From: JAXMCI01 sp046349435
GTDB taxonomy: Bacteria > Pseudomonadota > Alphaproteobacteria > Dongiales > Dongiaceae
Reading direction: 5' to 3'
Assembly: GCA_046349435.1 (NCBI GenBank)
Contig: JAXMCI010000020.1
Location: 1 to 64,000 of the forward strand
DNA: 64,000 bases
In this document: piece by piece, positions 25,487-34,532 of the stretch
Position numbering within the stretch: the stretch's first letter is position 1
Layout: each line of letters begins with the position of its first letter
Program-made: the position numbers and the translations under genes
The notes under the pieces: model-generated
What the model saw: the letters and a program-made list of their open reading frames with translations, nothing else
Told to the model about the DNA's origin: nothing
Database searches by the model: none

Positions 25487-26128
25487 TCAGCGCAGATTGT
25501 CGGCGAGCGCGCGCCGCGCATCGGCCAGGACGGCCTCGAGCGGCCGGTCGGCATCGATCACCGCGTGCGTCGCCGGCCGTGCCGCCGCCTGGTCCAGGAA
25601 CGACTGCCGCACCCGCCGGTGGAAGTCGATATCGAGCGCCTCGAAGCGTCCCTCGTCGCTGCCCGACGCGGCCAGCCGGCGCCGGCTGCGGGCCACTGCG
25701 CGCTCGGGCTCGAGGTCGAGCAGGATGGTGAGGTCGGGCCACAGATCGCCGGTGGCGATGCCGTGCAGCGCCAGCACGGTGTCCGCCGGCAGGCCGCGGC
25801 CGCCGCCCTGGTAGGCGAGGGTCGAGCCGACGAAGCGGTCGCACAGCACCACCCGCCCGGCCGCCAGCGCCGGGGCGATCACCGCCTCGACATGCTGGGC
25901 GCGCGCCGCGTTGATCAGCAGCAGCTCGGCCATCGGCGTCCAGCGATGGCCGTCGCGGGCGAGCAGCAGCCGGCGCAGCGCCAGCCCCTCCTCCGTGCCG
26001 CCGGGCTCGCGGGTCACCAGCGGCGCCCGGCCGGCGGCATCGAGCGCCGCGGCCAGGTCGGCCAGCACCGTCGTCTTGCCGCTGCCGTCGACGCCCTCGA
26101 GCACGATGAAGCGGCCGCGCGCGCTCAT
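25487..26128 (-). CDS. tmk: thymidylate kinase
   Basis: A 213-residue dTMP kinase. The P-loop is EGVDGSGKTT, the TMP-binding motif is REPGGT, and the DRF motif with FVGSTLAYQG follows. The LID region is ARSRRRLAASGSDEGRFE. It lies 22 bases downstream of dacC and is followed by a 105-base gap before the encapsulated-ferritin gene. Confidence 0.95.
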   Translation of the reverse strand: MSARGRFIVLEGVDGSGKTTVLADLAAALDAAGRAPLVTREPGGTEEGLALRRLLLARDGHRWTPMAELLLINAARAQHVEAVIAPALAAGRVVLCDRFVGSTLAYQGGGRGLPADTVLALHGIATGDLWPDLTILLDLEPERAVARSRRRLAASGSDEGRFEALDIDFHRRVRQSFLDQAAARPATHAVIDADRPLEAVLADARRALADNLR

Positions 26129-26150
26129 CGGCGCGTCTCCCTGGGCCGGC

Positions 26151-27305
26151 CTAGCTGCTCCCGAGCACCAGGTGCCGGAAGGCGACGTAGGCGCGGCCGA
26201 AGGGGCCGAGGCGCGGGACGTCGGCGCCGGCGACCAGCGGCAGCTCGATGGGCGGCATGTCGGGGCCGGTGATCAGCAGCTTGCCGAGCTTCTGGCCGGC
26301 GGTGACGGGCGCCGCGATCGGCCCGTCGAACACCGCCTTGGCCTGAAGGGTGTCCCTGGCGCCGCGCGGCAGGGTGACGACGTAGTCGCCGGGCAGCGCC
26401 AGCGGCACGGTCGGGCTCTGGCCCATCCAGACCGGCGCGTCCTCGAGCCGCTGGCCGGCCTTGGCGACCTGGACGTTCTCGGTCTCGCGGAACGCCCAGT
26501 CCATCATGCGGCGGCCCTCGTCGGCGCGCGCCTGCATCGAGCCGAGGCCGTTCAGCACCATGATGATGCGGCGATTGTCGCGCTTGACCGAGGCGGTCAG
26601 GCCGAAGCCGGCATCCTCGGTGTGGCCGGTCTTCAGCCCGTCGGCGCCGAAGTCCTTGTAGAGCAGCGGGTTGCGGTTGCCCTGCTTGATGCCGTGGAAG
26701 ACGAAGCTCTCCTCGGAGAAGTAGTGGTAGTACTCCGGGAAGTCCTCGATCAGGTGGTGCGCCAGCACCGCCAGGTCGCGCGCCGTCATGTAGTGCTGCG
26801 GGTCGGGCCAGCCGGTCGAGTTGACGAAGTGGCTGCCGGTCAGCCCGATCTCCTTCGCCTTCTTGTTCATCAGGTCGACGAAGGCCTCCTCGCTGCCGGC
26901 CAGCCCCTCGGCCATGACGACGCAGGCGTCGTTGCCGGACTGGATGATGATGCCGCGCAGCAGGTCCTCGATGCTGATCTGCGAGCCGAGCGGCGTGAAC
27001 ATCTTGGAGCCCTGCATCCGCCACGCCTTCTCGCTCACCGTCAGCGTGTCGGCGAGCTTGACCTTGCCCGACTTCAGCCGCTCGAAGACGAGGTAGATCG
27101 TCATCAGCTTGCTCATCGAGGAGGGATGCATCTGCTCCTCGCCGGCCTTGTCGTAGAGCACCGTGCCGGTCTGGAAATCGATCAGGTAGGCCTGCCGGGC
27201 GGTCGATTCGATGGCCTGGGCGGCGGGACCGGCGAGCAGCAGCACCAGCGCCGCGGCGGCGGCCAGCGCGCGGCGTAGCGCGGCGGAGATCGTATCCTGC
27301 TTCAT
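26151..27305 (-). CDS. dacC: D-alanyl-D-alanine carboxypeptidase (PBP5/6 family)
   Basis: A 384-residue periplasmic DD-carboxypeptidase that trims peptidoglycan stem peptides. It has a signal peptide (hydrophobic 13-25, cleavage near AQA). The penicillin-binding motifs are S63-M-S-K66, S123-G-N125 and K225-T-G227. The C-terminal PBP5 beta domain ends with GRAYVAFRHLVLG, a membrane-anchoring amphipathic tail. Many alphaproteobacteria have rlpA-dacC-tmk-holB in this order. Confidence 0.94.
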   Translation of the reverse strand: MKQDTISAALRRALAAAAALVLLLAGPAAQAIESTARQAYLIDFQTGTVLYDKAGEEQMHPSSMSKLMTIYLVFERLKSGKVKLADTLTVSEKAWRMQGSKMFTPLGSQISIEDLLRGIIIQSGNDACVVMAEGLAGSEEAFVDLMNKKAKEIGLTGSHFVNSTGWPDPQHYMTARDLAVLAHHLIEDFPEYYHYFSEESFVFHGIKQGNRNPLLYKDFGADGLKTGHTEDAGFGLTASVKRDNRRIIMVLNGLGSMQARADEGRRMMDWAFRETENVQVAKAGQRLEDAPVWMGQSPTVPLALPGDYVVTLPRGARDTLQAKAVFDGPIAAPVTAGQKLGKLLITGPDMPPIELPLVAGADVPRLGPFGRAYVAFRHLVLGSS

Positions 27306-27373
27306 CGTGACCTCGGGTGAGGGTCGGCCTGATGCGGCCGCTTTGCCAGGAGATTGTGGCGCGGCCATGGCCA

Positions 27374-28339
27374 TCAATCGACGACGATGCGGGCCTGCGG
27401 CACGCCGGCGCCGACGACGCGGTCGAGCATCGCGTCGGCCTGCTCGACGGTGGCGATCGGGCCGAGCCGGACCCGGAAGAAGCGCTGCCCGTCGACGCTG
27501 ATCGGCGTCACCGCGGTGCTGCCCAGCGTCGCCAGCTTGGCGCGCAGCTTGGTCGCGTTGCCCTGGTTGGCGAAGGCGCCGGCCTGGATGTAGATCCGCG
27601 TCGGGCGGACCGGCACGCGCGTCACCCGCCCGTCCGGCTGGATCGCCGCCGCGGCGATCGCCGGCTGCGGCGCGGCGGCCGCCCGGGCCGGCGCGGCGGC
27701 GGCCGGCTTCTGCGGCGCGGCCGAGGTGCCGGGCGGCGGCGGCAGGGCCTCGGCCACGACGGGCTTGGTCGGCGCCGCCTGCGGCCGGCTCTCGCCCGGC
27801 TGCAGCGCGACCTGGCTGCCGGCCTGCGCCGCCAGCGCCATCTCGCGGCTCTCCTCGGCCATGATCTGGACGCGCACCCGGGCCGTGCCGTCGGCGTCGA
27901 AGCCCAGCAGCTGCGCGGCGCGGCGCGAGACGTCGAGGATGCGCCCCTTCTTGTAGGGACCGCGATCGTTGACCCGCAGCGCCAGCACCCGGCCGTTCTC
28001 CAGGTTGGTGACCCGCACCATGCTGGGCATCGGCAGGGTGCGGTGGGCCGCGGTCAGCTCGTTCATGTCGTAGGGCTCGCCCAGCGCCGTGTCCTTGCCG
28101 TGGAAGTCCGGGCCGTACCAGGAGGCGATGCCGGTCTCGTCGTAGTCGTAGTCGACCTTCGGGTAGTACCAGATGCCGTTGATCTGGTAGGGCTGGCCGA
28201 CCTTGTAGAGCAGCCGCGGCTGGGCCGGCGCGGCGTGGGTCACCGGCTTGGCCGTCTCGGTCTCGCCGCACCCGGCGAGCGCCAGGCCGAGGACGAGCGC
28301 GGCGGCGAGCGCTGCCCCTGCCCTGCCCCGCAGACGCAT
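27374..28339 (-). CDS. rlpA: septal ring lytic transglycosylase RlpA, lipoprotein with SPOR domain
   Basis: A 321-residue lipoprotein. The lipobox LALAGC gives a lipidated Cys24. The double-psi beta-barrel domain (about residues 66-165) carries ASWYGPDFHGK and VNDRGPY. A long Pro/Ala linker is followed by a C-terminal SPOR domain (IYIQAGAFANQGNA to the end) that binds denuded septal glycan. It cleaves naked glycan strands during division or cell separation. It is 13 bases downstream of the transglycosylase gene. Confidence 0.93.
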   Translation of the reverse strand: MRLRGRAGAALAAALVLGLALAGCGETETAKPVTHAAPAQPRLLYKVGQPYQINGIWYYPKVDYDYDETGIASWYGPDFHGKDTALGEPYDMNELTAAHRTLPMPSMVRVTNLENGRVLALRVNDRGPYKKGRILDVSRRAAQLLGFDADGTARVRVQIMAEESREMALAAQAGSQVALQPGESRPQAAPTKPVVAEALPPPPGTSAAPQKPAAAAPARAAAAPQPAIAAAAIQPDGRVTRVPVRPTRIYIQAGAFANQGNATKLRAKLATLGSTAVTPISVDGQRFFRVRLGPIATVEQADAMLDRVVGAGVPQARIVVD

Positions 28340-28352
28340 CCGCGGCGGCGGC

Positions 28353-29333
28353 CTAGTTCTCGCCGATGCGGTCGGCGAGCAGGCCGGTCGCGATGGCGAA
28401 GAAGTCGGAGGGGTTCCAGCGCATGATCACGCGGTAGTTGGGCAGCGCCAGGTAGGCCGGGCCCGAGATGCCGGCCGGCAGCACGATGGCGGCCTTGGTG
28501 CTGCTCGCCGGCAGCGCCTTGCCGAGCGCGGTGCGCACGCCCAGCCGGGCCCACTCGCTGACCGTCTTCAGCGTCTTGCCGTCGCCCAGCCGGCTGTTGA
28601 AATTGGCCGGCAGGTCGACCTCCATGCCCCAGTTCTGCTTGGCGTTCCAGCCGAGCGAGCCGAGATAGTTGGCGATCGAGGCGAAGACGTCGGACTGGTT
28701 GTCCCAGATGTCCGCCTTGCCGTCGCCGGTGTAGTCGACGGCGTAGCGGCGATAGCTGGACGGCATGAACTGGCACTGGCCCATGGCGCCGGCCCAGGAG
28801 CCGGTCAGCCGCTCGACCGGCAGGCGCTGCTCGTCGAGGATGTGCAGCGCGTGCATCAATTCGCCGCGGAAGAACTTGCTGCGCCGGCCGTCATAGGCGA
28901 GCGTCGCCAGCGCATCGATGATCGGGTAGTCGCCCATCACCCGGCCGAAATCCGACTCGATCGCCCACAGCGCCACGATGAAGCGCGGCTGCACGCCGAA
29001 GCGCTGCCCGATGGCGGTGAGCAGCGCCCGGTTCTGGGCGAGCAGCGCGCGGCCGCGCTCGACCCGGGCCGGCGGCACCACCCGCTCGGCATATTGCTGG
29101 AAGGTCATGGTGAACTCGGGCTGCTGGCGGTCGAGCTCGATCACCCGGTCGATCGGCCGCACGTCGCTGAGCGCCGCGTTGACGGTCGCCTGCGACACGC
29201 CGTCGGCGAGCGCGTCGCGGCGCAGCTGCGCCATCCAGCTGGCGAAGTCCTGCGCCTGCGCCGCGCCCGCGGCCAGCAGCAGCACGAGGCCGGCGAGGCA
29301 GACGGCGCGTCTCAGGGCGCGGCCGATGACCAT
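28353..29333 (-). CDS. mltB: lytic murein transglycosylase, MltB family
   Basis: A 326-residue periplasmic SLT_2 enzyme. It has a signal peptide ending AAQAQD and the catalytic glutamate E126 in LWAIESDFGR. The motifs GSWAGAMGQCQFMPSSY and VDYTGDGKADIWDN are typical. The ATG at 29333 with a GGAAGG ribosome site is preferred over an in-frame start 66 bases upstream. There is no C-terminal peptidoglycan-binding domain. It is the first gene of the wall-remodelling run that continues into rlpA and dacC. Confidence 0.92.
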   Translation of the reverse strand: MVIGRALRRAVCLAGLVLLLAAGAAQAQDFASWMAQLRRDALADGVSQATVNAALSDVRPIDRVIELDRQQPEFTMTFQQYAERVVPPARVERGRALLAQNRALLTAIGQRFGVQPRFIVALWAIESDFGRVMGDYPIIDALATLAYDGRRSKFFRGELMHALHILDEQRLPVERLTGSWAGAMGQCQFMPSSYRRYAVDYTGDGKADIWDNQSDVFASIANYLGSLGWNAKQNWGMEVDLPANFNSRLGDGKTLKTVSEWARLGVRTALGKALPASSTKAAIVLPAGISGPAYLALPNYRVIMRWNPSDFFAIATGLLADRIGEN

Positions 29334-29424
29334 CCCTTCCCCCGAATCGAAGCTGTTGTCGATGCCGCCCTTGTGCCACAGCGGCGCCGCAGCCGCCACG
29401 GCAAAATCCGTCGCGCACGGCCGC

Positions 29425-30216
29425 TCAGCGCGGCCCGGGGAACCAGGAATCGGTGTAGCCGAGGATGTGGTAGGCGATCATCCCGATCCACTCCTTGAGG
29501 CCGCGATGCAGCATGCCGAGGCCCTCGCCGAAGCCGGGATCGCGGATCTTCCAGTACTCGCCGTCGGTCAGGTAGTCGACGGGATAGGGGATCACCTCCC
29601 AGCCCTGCTGCCGGAAGATGCCGACCGAGCGCGGCATGTGCCAGCCCGAGGTGACCAGCAGCCAGACCTCGCCCGGCTTGGGCTGCACCAGCGCCTTGGA
29701 GAAGCGGACGTTCTCGACGGTGTTGCGCGACTCGCGCTCGTAGATCATCCGCTTCGGGTCGATGCCGAGCTGCTCGATCACCGCCCTGGCGGCGTCGGCC
29801 TCCTTGTAGTCGGGCATGAAGGCGAGGCCGCTGCCGCCGGAATAGACGAGCTTCGCCTCGGGATAGCGGCGCGCCAGCTCGGCCAGCGCCAGGAAGCGCT
29901 CGGCATGCTCGTTGACCGTCGGCTGGCCGCGCTTCTCGGTCAGCACCGTGCTGACCGCGCCGCCGAGCACGATGATGCCGTCGACATGGGCAGGCATCGG
30001 CGAGGGCGGCGGGAAGCGGTCCTCGATCGGGATCTCCAGCCAGGCGCCGACCGGCAGCATCATGATCGCCGCCGCCGCGACCGCCAGCACGACCGTCAGC
30101 CGCACGCCCCAGCGGCGCCAGCGCGTCAGCAGCAGGATGGCGGCGAGGATCACCAGCAGCGCGAAGGCGTTGCTCGGCTCGGCGGCCATCCAGAACAGCT
30201 TGGAGACGATGAACAT
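29425..30216 (-). CDS. YdcF/ElyC/SanA-like membrane protein (DUF218)
   Basis: A 263-residue protein with two N-terminal membrane spans (about residues 14-30 and 39-59) and a DUF218 domain facing the periplasm. Visible motifs are DGIIVLGGAV, YSGGSG, ESRNTVENV and TSGWHMPRS. E. coli relatives affect envelope integrity and lipid-carrier metabolism. The ATG at 30216 is nine bases after the IalB-like gene, so the two are likely co-transcribed. The exact reaction is unknown. Confidence 0.85.
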   Translation of the reverse strand: MFIVSKLFWMAAEPSNAFALLVILAAILLLTRWRRWGVRLTVVLAVAAAAIMMLPVGAWLEIPIEDRFPPPSPMPAHVDGIIVLGGAVSTVLTEKRGQPTVNEHAERFLALAELARRYPEAKLVYSGGSGLAFMPDYKEADAARAVIEQLGIDPKRMIYERESRNTVENVRFSKALVQPKPGEVWLLVTSGWHMPRSVGIFRQQGWEVIPYPVDYLTDGEYWKIRDPGFGEGLGMLHRGLKEWIGMIAYHILGYTDSWFPGPR

Positions 30217-30224
30217 GGGGTGCC

Positions 30225-30806
30225 CTATCGTCCGTCGTTCGCGAGCAGGGCCCGGTAGGCCTCGGTGAAGCCGGCCAGCGCCAGCAGGGCCGCGACCGAC
30301 TTGCCGCCCGGCCGGAAGCCGATCAGCAGCGACTCGGCGTGGCCGAGCCGCTCCAGCAGGTCCTCGTCGAGGGTGCGTGCCGCGACGCACTCGCGCGGCG
30401 TGCAGTTGCGGATCCGCACCTGCTCGGCGTCGCCCTGCTCGCCGACGGCAAAGCTGAGGCCGGTCTTCGGGTCGGTGTTGGGCGGCAGCACGAAGAGCAG
30501 GAAGGGCTGCCGCTTCGGGCCGAGCAGCCGGACCCGCACCACGGCCGCCACCTTGTCCTGGTCGGCCAGCCGGACCGGCTGCTCGATCTGGCAGGCCTGC
30601 CTGGTGCTCTGCGCCTCCGGCTCGAGCAGGCGCGGCCCGGTCGGCGGGCGCGGCGGGTAGCAGCCCAGCGTCCAGGCCGCGAAATGCTGCTGCAGGGTGG
30701 GCGCGCCGGGCGCGTCCTCCGCCGCCGCGGGCCGCGGCGCGAGCAGCGCCAGGGCGGCCAGGACGAGGAGCGCGGCGCGGCAGGCCGGGGAGCGCGGGGA
30801 CGGCAT
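30225..30806 (-). CDS. invasion associated locus B (IalB)-like periplasmic protein
   Basis: A 193-residue secreted protein with a signal peptide (RAALLVLAALALLAPRPAAAED). The core reads like the IalB family: WTLGCYPP near the start, VVRVRLLGP in the middle, and the paired-cysteine motif RNCTPRECVAARTLDEDLL, then GFTEAY near the end. Despite the name, the family is common in free-living alphaproteobacteria and has no settled role. It precedes the YdcF-like gene. Confidence 0.65.
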   Translation of the reverse strand: MPSPRSPACRAALLVLAALALLAPRPAAAEDAPGAPTLQQHFAAWTLGCYPPRPPTGPRLLEPEAQSTRQACQIEQPVRLADQDKVAAVVRVRLLGPKRQPFLLFVLPPNTDPKTGLSFAVGEQGDAEQVRIRNCTPRECVAARTLDEDLLERLGHAESLLIGFRPGGKSVAALLALAGFTEAYRALLANDGR

Positions 30807-30870
30807 CGCGGGCGCGACTCTGACGGGGGCGGCGGCGCCTGACAAGCCCGGGGGTCCGTCAGGCGGTCCG

Positions 30871-31581
30871 TCAAGCCACCGGCGGCAGCTCGCCGAGATA
30901 GGCGCGCAGCGCCGGGTCGGCGAACAGCACCGGGGTGGGCGCGATGCGGCGCACCGTCCCCTCCTCCACCCAGGCGGTGCGGTCGGCGGCGAGCCGGGCA
31001 TCGTCCGGCTGGTGCGTCACCATCAGCACGGTGAGGTCGCGCTCGCGCCGCATGCGGTCGACCAGCTCCAGCATCTCGCGGCGCAGCGCCGGCCCGAGCG
31101 CCGCGAAGGGCTCGTCGAGCAGCAGCAGCGGCCGCTGCCGGACCAGGCTGCGGGCGAGCGCGACGCGCTGCCGCTCGCCGCCGGAGAGCTGCGAGGGCAG
31201 CCGCCGTTCCTTGCCGGCGAGCCCGACGCGGGCCAGCGCCTCGGCGACCCGGGCGCGGTCGGCGGCGCCGAGCCGGAGGCCTGGATTGATGCCGAGCCCG
31301 ACATTGCTGGCGGCGTCGAGATGGGCGAACAGGTTGTGGTCCTGGAACAGCATGGTGACCGGGCGGGCCGCCGGCGGATCGCCGGTGATGTCGCGGCCGG
31401 CCACCCGGATGCGGCCGGAGAGCGGCCGGTCGAATCCGGCGATCAGCGACAAGAGGGTGCTCTTGCCGGCGCCGCTCGGGCCGACGATGGCGAGGAACTC
31501 GCCGCGCTCGGCGGCGAGCGTGAAGCGCATCGTCATCGCCTCGTAGCGGAAGACGACCGCCTCGACCTCAAGCAGGCTCAC
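30871..31581 (-). CDS. thiQ: thiamine ABC transporter ATP-binding protein
   Basis: A 236-residue ATPase. Walker A is GPSGAGKST, the signature is LSGGERQR, Walker B ends LLLDEPFAAL and the H-loop is VTHQPD. The D-loop reads ALGP where ALDP is usual. It overlaps the 3' end of thiP by 14 bases. With thiB and thiP behind a TPP riboswitch its role in thiamine import is secure. Confidence 0.93.
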   Translation of the reverse strand: MSLLEVEAVVFRYEAMTMRFTLAAERGEFLAIVGPSGAGKSTLLSLIAGFDRPLSGRIRVAGRDITGDPPAARPVTMLFQDHNLFAHLDAASNVGLGINPGLRLGAADRARVAEALARVGLAGKERRLPSQLSGGERQRVALARSLVRQRPLLLLDEPFAALGPALRREMLELVDRMRRERDLTVLMVTHQPDDARLAADRTAWVEEGTVRRIAPTPVLFADPALRAYLGELPPVA

Positions 31582-33181
31582 GGCCGCCCACTCCTCGCTC
31601 GATCAGCCAGAACAGCCCGAGGCAGAGCCCGAGCAGCAGCAGCGCGGTGACCGCCGCCGGCCCGGTGCGGTAGCTGCCCATCTGCTGGTAGAGCAGCAGC
31701 GGCAGGGTCTGGTTGTCCTGCGTGCCGAACAGCGCGATGGCGCCGAGATCGCCGGTCGAGAGCGCGGCCGCCAGCCCGAGCGCCAGCCCGAGCGGTCGGC
31801 GCAGCGCCGGCCAGGCGGCGAGCCGCCAGCGGTCCCAGCCGGCCATGCCGAGGCTGGCGCAGAGCCGGTCGTTGAGCTCCGCCTCGCGGGCCAGCGCCGG
31901 GGCCAGCAGCCGCAGCACGTAGGGCAGCGCCATCAGCCCGTTGATCAGCACGACCAGCGCCGGGGCGAGCGCGAACACGTCGGTCACCGGCCGCAGCAGC
32001 AGGAAGAGCCCGGCCCCGAGCGCCAGCGGCGAGACGACCAGCACCAGCGCGCCGGCCAGCTCGACGGCGGCGGCCGCCCGCGGCCGGCGCGCGCGCAGGC
32101 GCAGCTCGCGGCCCGCCTGGGCCAGCGCACCGCCGAGCAGCCCGGCGAGCAGCGCGGCGGCGAGCGCGATCGCCAGGCTGCGGCCGGCGGCCTGCCACAG
32201 GGCGGGGTTGGCGAGGCTCTCGGACAGCGGCCCCCCTGCCCCTTCGCGCAGCAGCGCGAGCAGGGGCAGGCCGACGAACAGGGCGGCGAGCAGGATGGCC
32301 GTCCCGTCCGCCAGGCGCCCGAGCCGGGCGGCACGGTCCGGCCGGTCGGCCGGGCGCTGCACCGTCGGGGTCAGCGGCGCGGCGCGCATCCAGGCCTGGC
32401 CGAGGCCGACCAGCACCGCGCAGAGCAGCAGCTGCAGCAGGGCCAGCAGCACGGCGCGGGCCGGGTCGAAGTCGAAGCGCAGCGCCTGGTAGATCGCCAC
32501 CTCGAGCGTCGTGGCGGCGGGACCGCCGCCCAGCGTCAGCACCACGGCGAAGCTGGCGAAGCAGAGCATGAAGACGAGGCCGGCGATGCCCGGCAGGACC
32601 TGGCGCAGCAGCGGCCACTCGATCAGCCGGAAGATCGCGCCGGAGCCCATGCCGAGCTGCGCGGCGGTGCGCCAGGTCTCGCCCGGCACCGCCTGCCAGG
32701 CCGGCAGCAGCAGCCGCACCGCCAGCGGCAGGTTGAAGAAGACGTGGCCGATCAGCACGCCGCCCCAGCCATAGAGCAGCGTCAGCGGCGGCAGGCCGGC
32801 GACGCCGCCCGCCTGGCTCAGCCAGCCGCTGCGGCCATAGACGGCGACGATGCCGAGGATGGCGACGATCGCCGGCATGACCAGCGGCAGCCCGAGCAGC
32901 CGCAGCAGCAAGGCGCGGCCGGGGAAATGCTCGCGCCGCGCCAGAGCGCGCGCCACCGGCAGGCCGAGCCCGACGCTGAGCAGCGTCGAGGCCGCCGCCT
33001 GCGCCAGGGTGAAGGTCACCACCCCGCGCAGGTAGCGGTCGCCGGCGAGCGCCGCCGGATCGAGCGACGGCGCCGCCGCGAGCAGCGCCGCCAGTGCGCC
33101 GCCGACCAGCAGGGCGATGAGGCCGAGCGCCAGCGCGCCCGGCCACAGCCGGGCGATCAGCGGCTCATCGCCGTCAGCCAT
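31568..33181 (-). CDS. thiP: thiamine ABC transporter permease
   Basis: A 537-residue fused permease with two homologous halves, each with about six spans and an EAA-type loop (AAQLGMGSGAIFRLIEWPLL in the first half, CASLGMAGWDRWRLAAWPAL in the second). The ATG at 33181 lies inside the thiB gene, 25 bases of overlap; no later start fits, because the first span begins by residue 15. This indicates translational coupling to thiB. Confidence 0.92.
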   Translation of the reverse strand: MADGDEPLIARLWPGALALGLIALLVGGALAALLAAAPSLDPAALAGDRYLRGVVTFTLAQAAASTLLSVGLGLPVARALARREHFPGRALLLRLLGLPLVMPAIVAILGIVAVYGRSGWLSQAGGVAGLPPLTLLYGWGGVLIGHVFFNLPLAVRLLLPAWQAVPGETWRTAAQLGMGSGAIFRLIEWPLLRQVLPGIAGLVFMLCFASFAVVLTLGGGPAATTLEVAIYQALRFDFDPARAVLLALLQLLLCAVLVGLGQAWMRAAPLTPTVQRPADRPDRAARLGRLADGTAILLAALFVGLPLLALLREGAGGPLSESLANPALWQAAGRSLAIALAAALLAGLLGGALAQAGRELRLRARRPRAAAAVELAGALVLVVSPLALGAGLFLLLRPVTDVFALAPALVVLINGLMALPYVLRLLAPALAREAELNDRLCASLGMAGWDRWRLAAWPALRRPLGLALGLAAALSTGDLGAIALFGTQDNQTLPLLLYQQMGSYRTGPAAVTALLLLGLCLGLFWLIERGVGGREPA

Positions 33182-34161
33182 TCGGCGATCCAGGCCTTGC
33201 TGTTCTCGGCCACCTCGGCGCTGGGCGTGAGCAGCGCGTGCTGCGGCCGGAAGGCGTCGAACACTGGCGGCAGGCCGCCCGGCGGCTTCGCCACCGGGTA
33301 CATCCAGTTGGTCTGCGGAATGATCGACTGGAAGGCCGGCGAGACGACGAACTGCAGGAAGCGCTGCGCCAGCTCCGGCTGCTTCGAGGTGACGGTGCGG
33401 CCGGCGATCTCGACCTGCAGGTAGTGCCCCTCGGAGAACAGCGCGGCGGCGTAGTTGTCCTTCTTCTCGGCCAGCACGTGGTAGGCCGGCGAGGTGGTGT
33501 AGCTCAGCACCAGCGGCGCCTCGCCCTTGAGGAACAGGCCGTAGGCCTCGTCCCAGCTCTTGGCCACGGTCAGCACCCGTGGCCGCAGCTTGGCCCAGGC
33601 CTCGCCCGCCTTGTCGCCATAGACCTGGCGGACCCAGAGCAGCAGGCCGAGACCCGGCGTGCTGGTGCGCGGATCCTCGATCAGGATCTTCTGGGCGGGA
33701 TCGCCGTCGACCAGCGCCTTCAGGCTGGTCGGCGGGTTGGCCAGCCGGTTCTTGTCGTAGACGAAGGCGAAGTAGCCGTAGTCGAACGGCACGAAGTCGC
33801 GGTCGATCCAGGGCAGCGGCAGGTCGACCTTCGAGAGATCCATGCCGTGCGGCGCGAACAGGCCGGTGGCCGCCGCCTCGGCCGCGAGGTTGAGGTCGAG
33901 ACCGAGCACGACGTCGGCCTTGGTCGACGTTCCCTCGAGCCGCAGCCGCGTCAGGATCTCGACCGCGTCGCCCGGCGCCACGAACTCGACGCGGCAGCCG
34001 CACTCCGCCTCGAACGCCTTCTTGACGGCCGGGCCCGGCCCCCAGTCGGCGACGAAGGAGCTGTAGGTGTAGACGGTCAGCACCGGCAGGTCGGCCGCCT
34101 GCGACCGGCCCGAGATCAGCAACGCGGCGAGCGCCGCGAGGCCCAAGCGAACGAGTGTCAT
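33157..34161 (-). CDS. thiB: thiamine ABC transporter substrate-binding protein
   Basis: A 334-residue periplasmic protein with a signal peptide (LGLAALAALLISGRSQAAD). The ThiB start LTVYTYSSFVADWGPGPAVKKAFE is clear, as are the LDLNL, PFDYGYFAFVYD and TSPAYH segments that line the thiamine pocket. The ATG at 34161 is chosen; an upstream in-frame reading would run through the riboswitch. First gene of the thiBPQ operon. Confidence 0.95.
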   Translation of the reverse strand: MTLVRLGLAALAALLISGRSQAADLPVLTVYTYSSFVADWGPGPAVKKAFEAECGCRVEFVAPGDAVEILTRLRLEGTSTKADVVLGLDLNLAAEAAATGLFAPHGMDLSKVDLPLPWIDRDFVPFDYGYFAFVYDKNRLANPPTSLKALVDGDPAQKILIEDPRTSTPGLGLLLWVRQVYGDKAGEAWAKLRPRVLTVAKSWDEAYGLFLKGEAPLVLSYTTSPAYHVLAEKKDNYAAALFSEGHYLQVEIAGRTVTSKQPELAQRFLQFVVSPAFQSIIPQTNWMYPVAKPPGGLPPVFDAFRPQHALLTPSAEVAENSKAWIAEWLTAMSR

Positions 34162-34216
34162 GATCGCCTCCTTCCGCCGGGCGGAGGCGACGCAATGCGT
34201 CGACTGAAGCTGCTGC

Positions 34217-34310
34217 CCATATCCCTCCGCCGGCATTACCCGGATCAGGTTCGTCGGGTTGGCGCCTGACCTCCGGCACCTCTCAGCCCGCATGCGGGCA
34301 CCCCGTTGAG
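34217..34310 (-). promoter_or_regulatory. TPP riboswitch (THI element) upstream of thiBPQ
   Basis: On the minus strand the conserved THI-box parts appear in order: GGGGTGCCC, then GGGCTGAGA, then ACCCGACGAACCTGATC, and GGGTAATGCCGGCGGAGGGA. The aptamer ends about 55 bases before the thiB start. Binding of thiamine pyrophosphate would turn off thiamine import. No separate terminator hairpin is evident, so control of translation initiation is likelier than attenuation (inference). Confidence 0.95.
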
Positions 34311-34390
34311 TGCGGTCACTATAGGAGCGGCCGGCGACCCAGGGAAGCGCGATGACGAGGGGATGACGCGGCCTCCGATGCCGGCGCGGC

Positions 34391-34480
34391 GTCCCTGGAT
34401 CGCCGAATTAAGCCCGGCGATGACAGGCTTGGGAGCGGTCGACGCCCACGCCCGCTCTTGTCATCGCTGTGCTTGACCCG
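34391..34480. repeat. imperfect inverted repeat resembling a common alphaproteobacterial intergenic palindrome
   Basis: The 16-base arms 34410-34425 and 34459-34474 pair with 14 of 16 matches around a 33-base loop. The left part (CCCTGGATCGCCG...AAGCCCGGCGATGACA) resembles the dispersed 'ccctggatcgccgggtcaagcccggcgatgaca' type palindrome seen between genes in many alphaproteobacteria, from memory. It lies in the 220-base space between the riboswitch and the dipeptidase gene. Confidence 0.45.
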
Positions 34481-34532
34481 CCGCTCCATGCGGCGGCGCC
34501 GGGGATGCCGCCGTCGGCCGGCAGCGCTATGG

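Noticed and set aside
26151..28271. An open frame that would fuse dacC to the region of rlpA.
   Set aside because: DacC has its own signal peptide starting at 27305, and rlpA is coded in another frame with lipobox, DPBB and SPOR domains.
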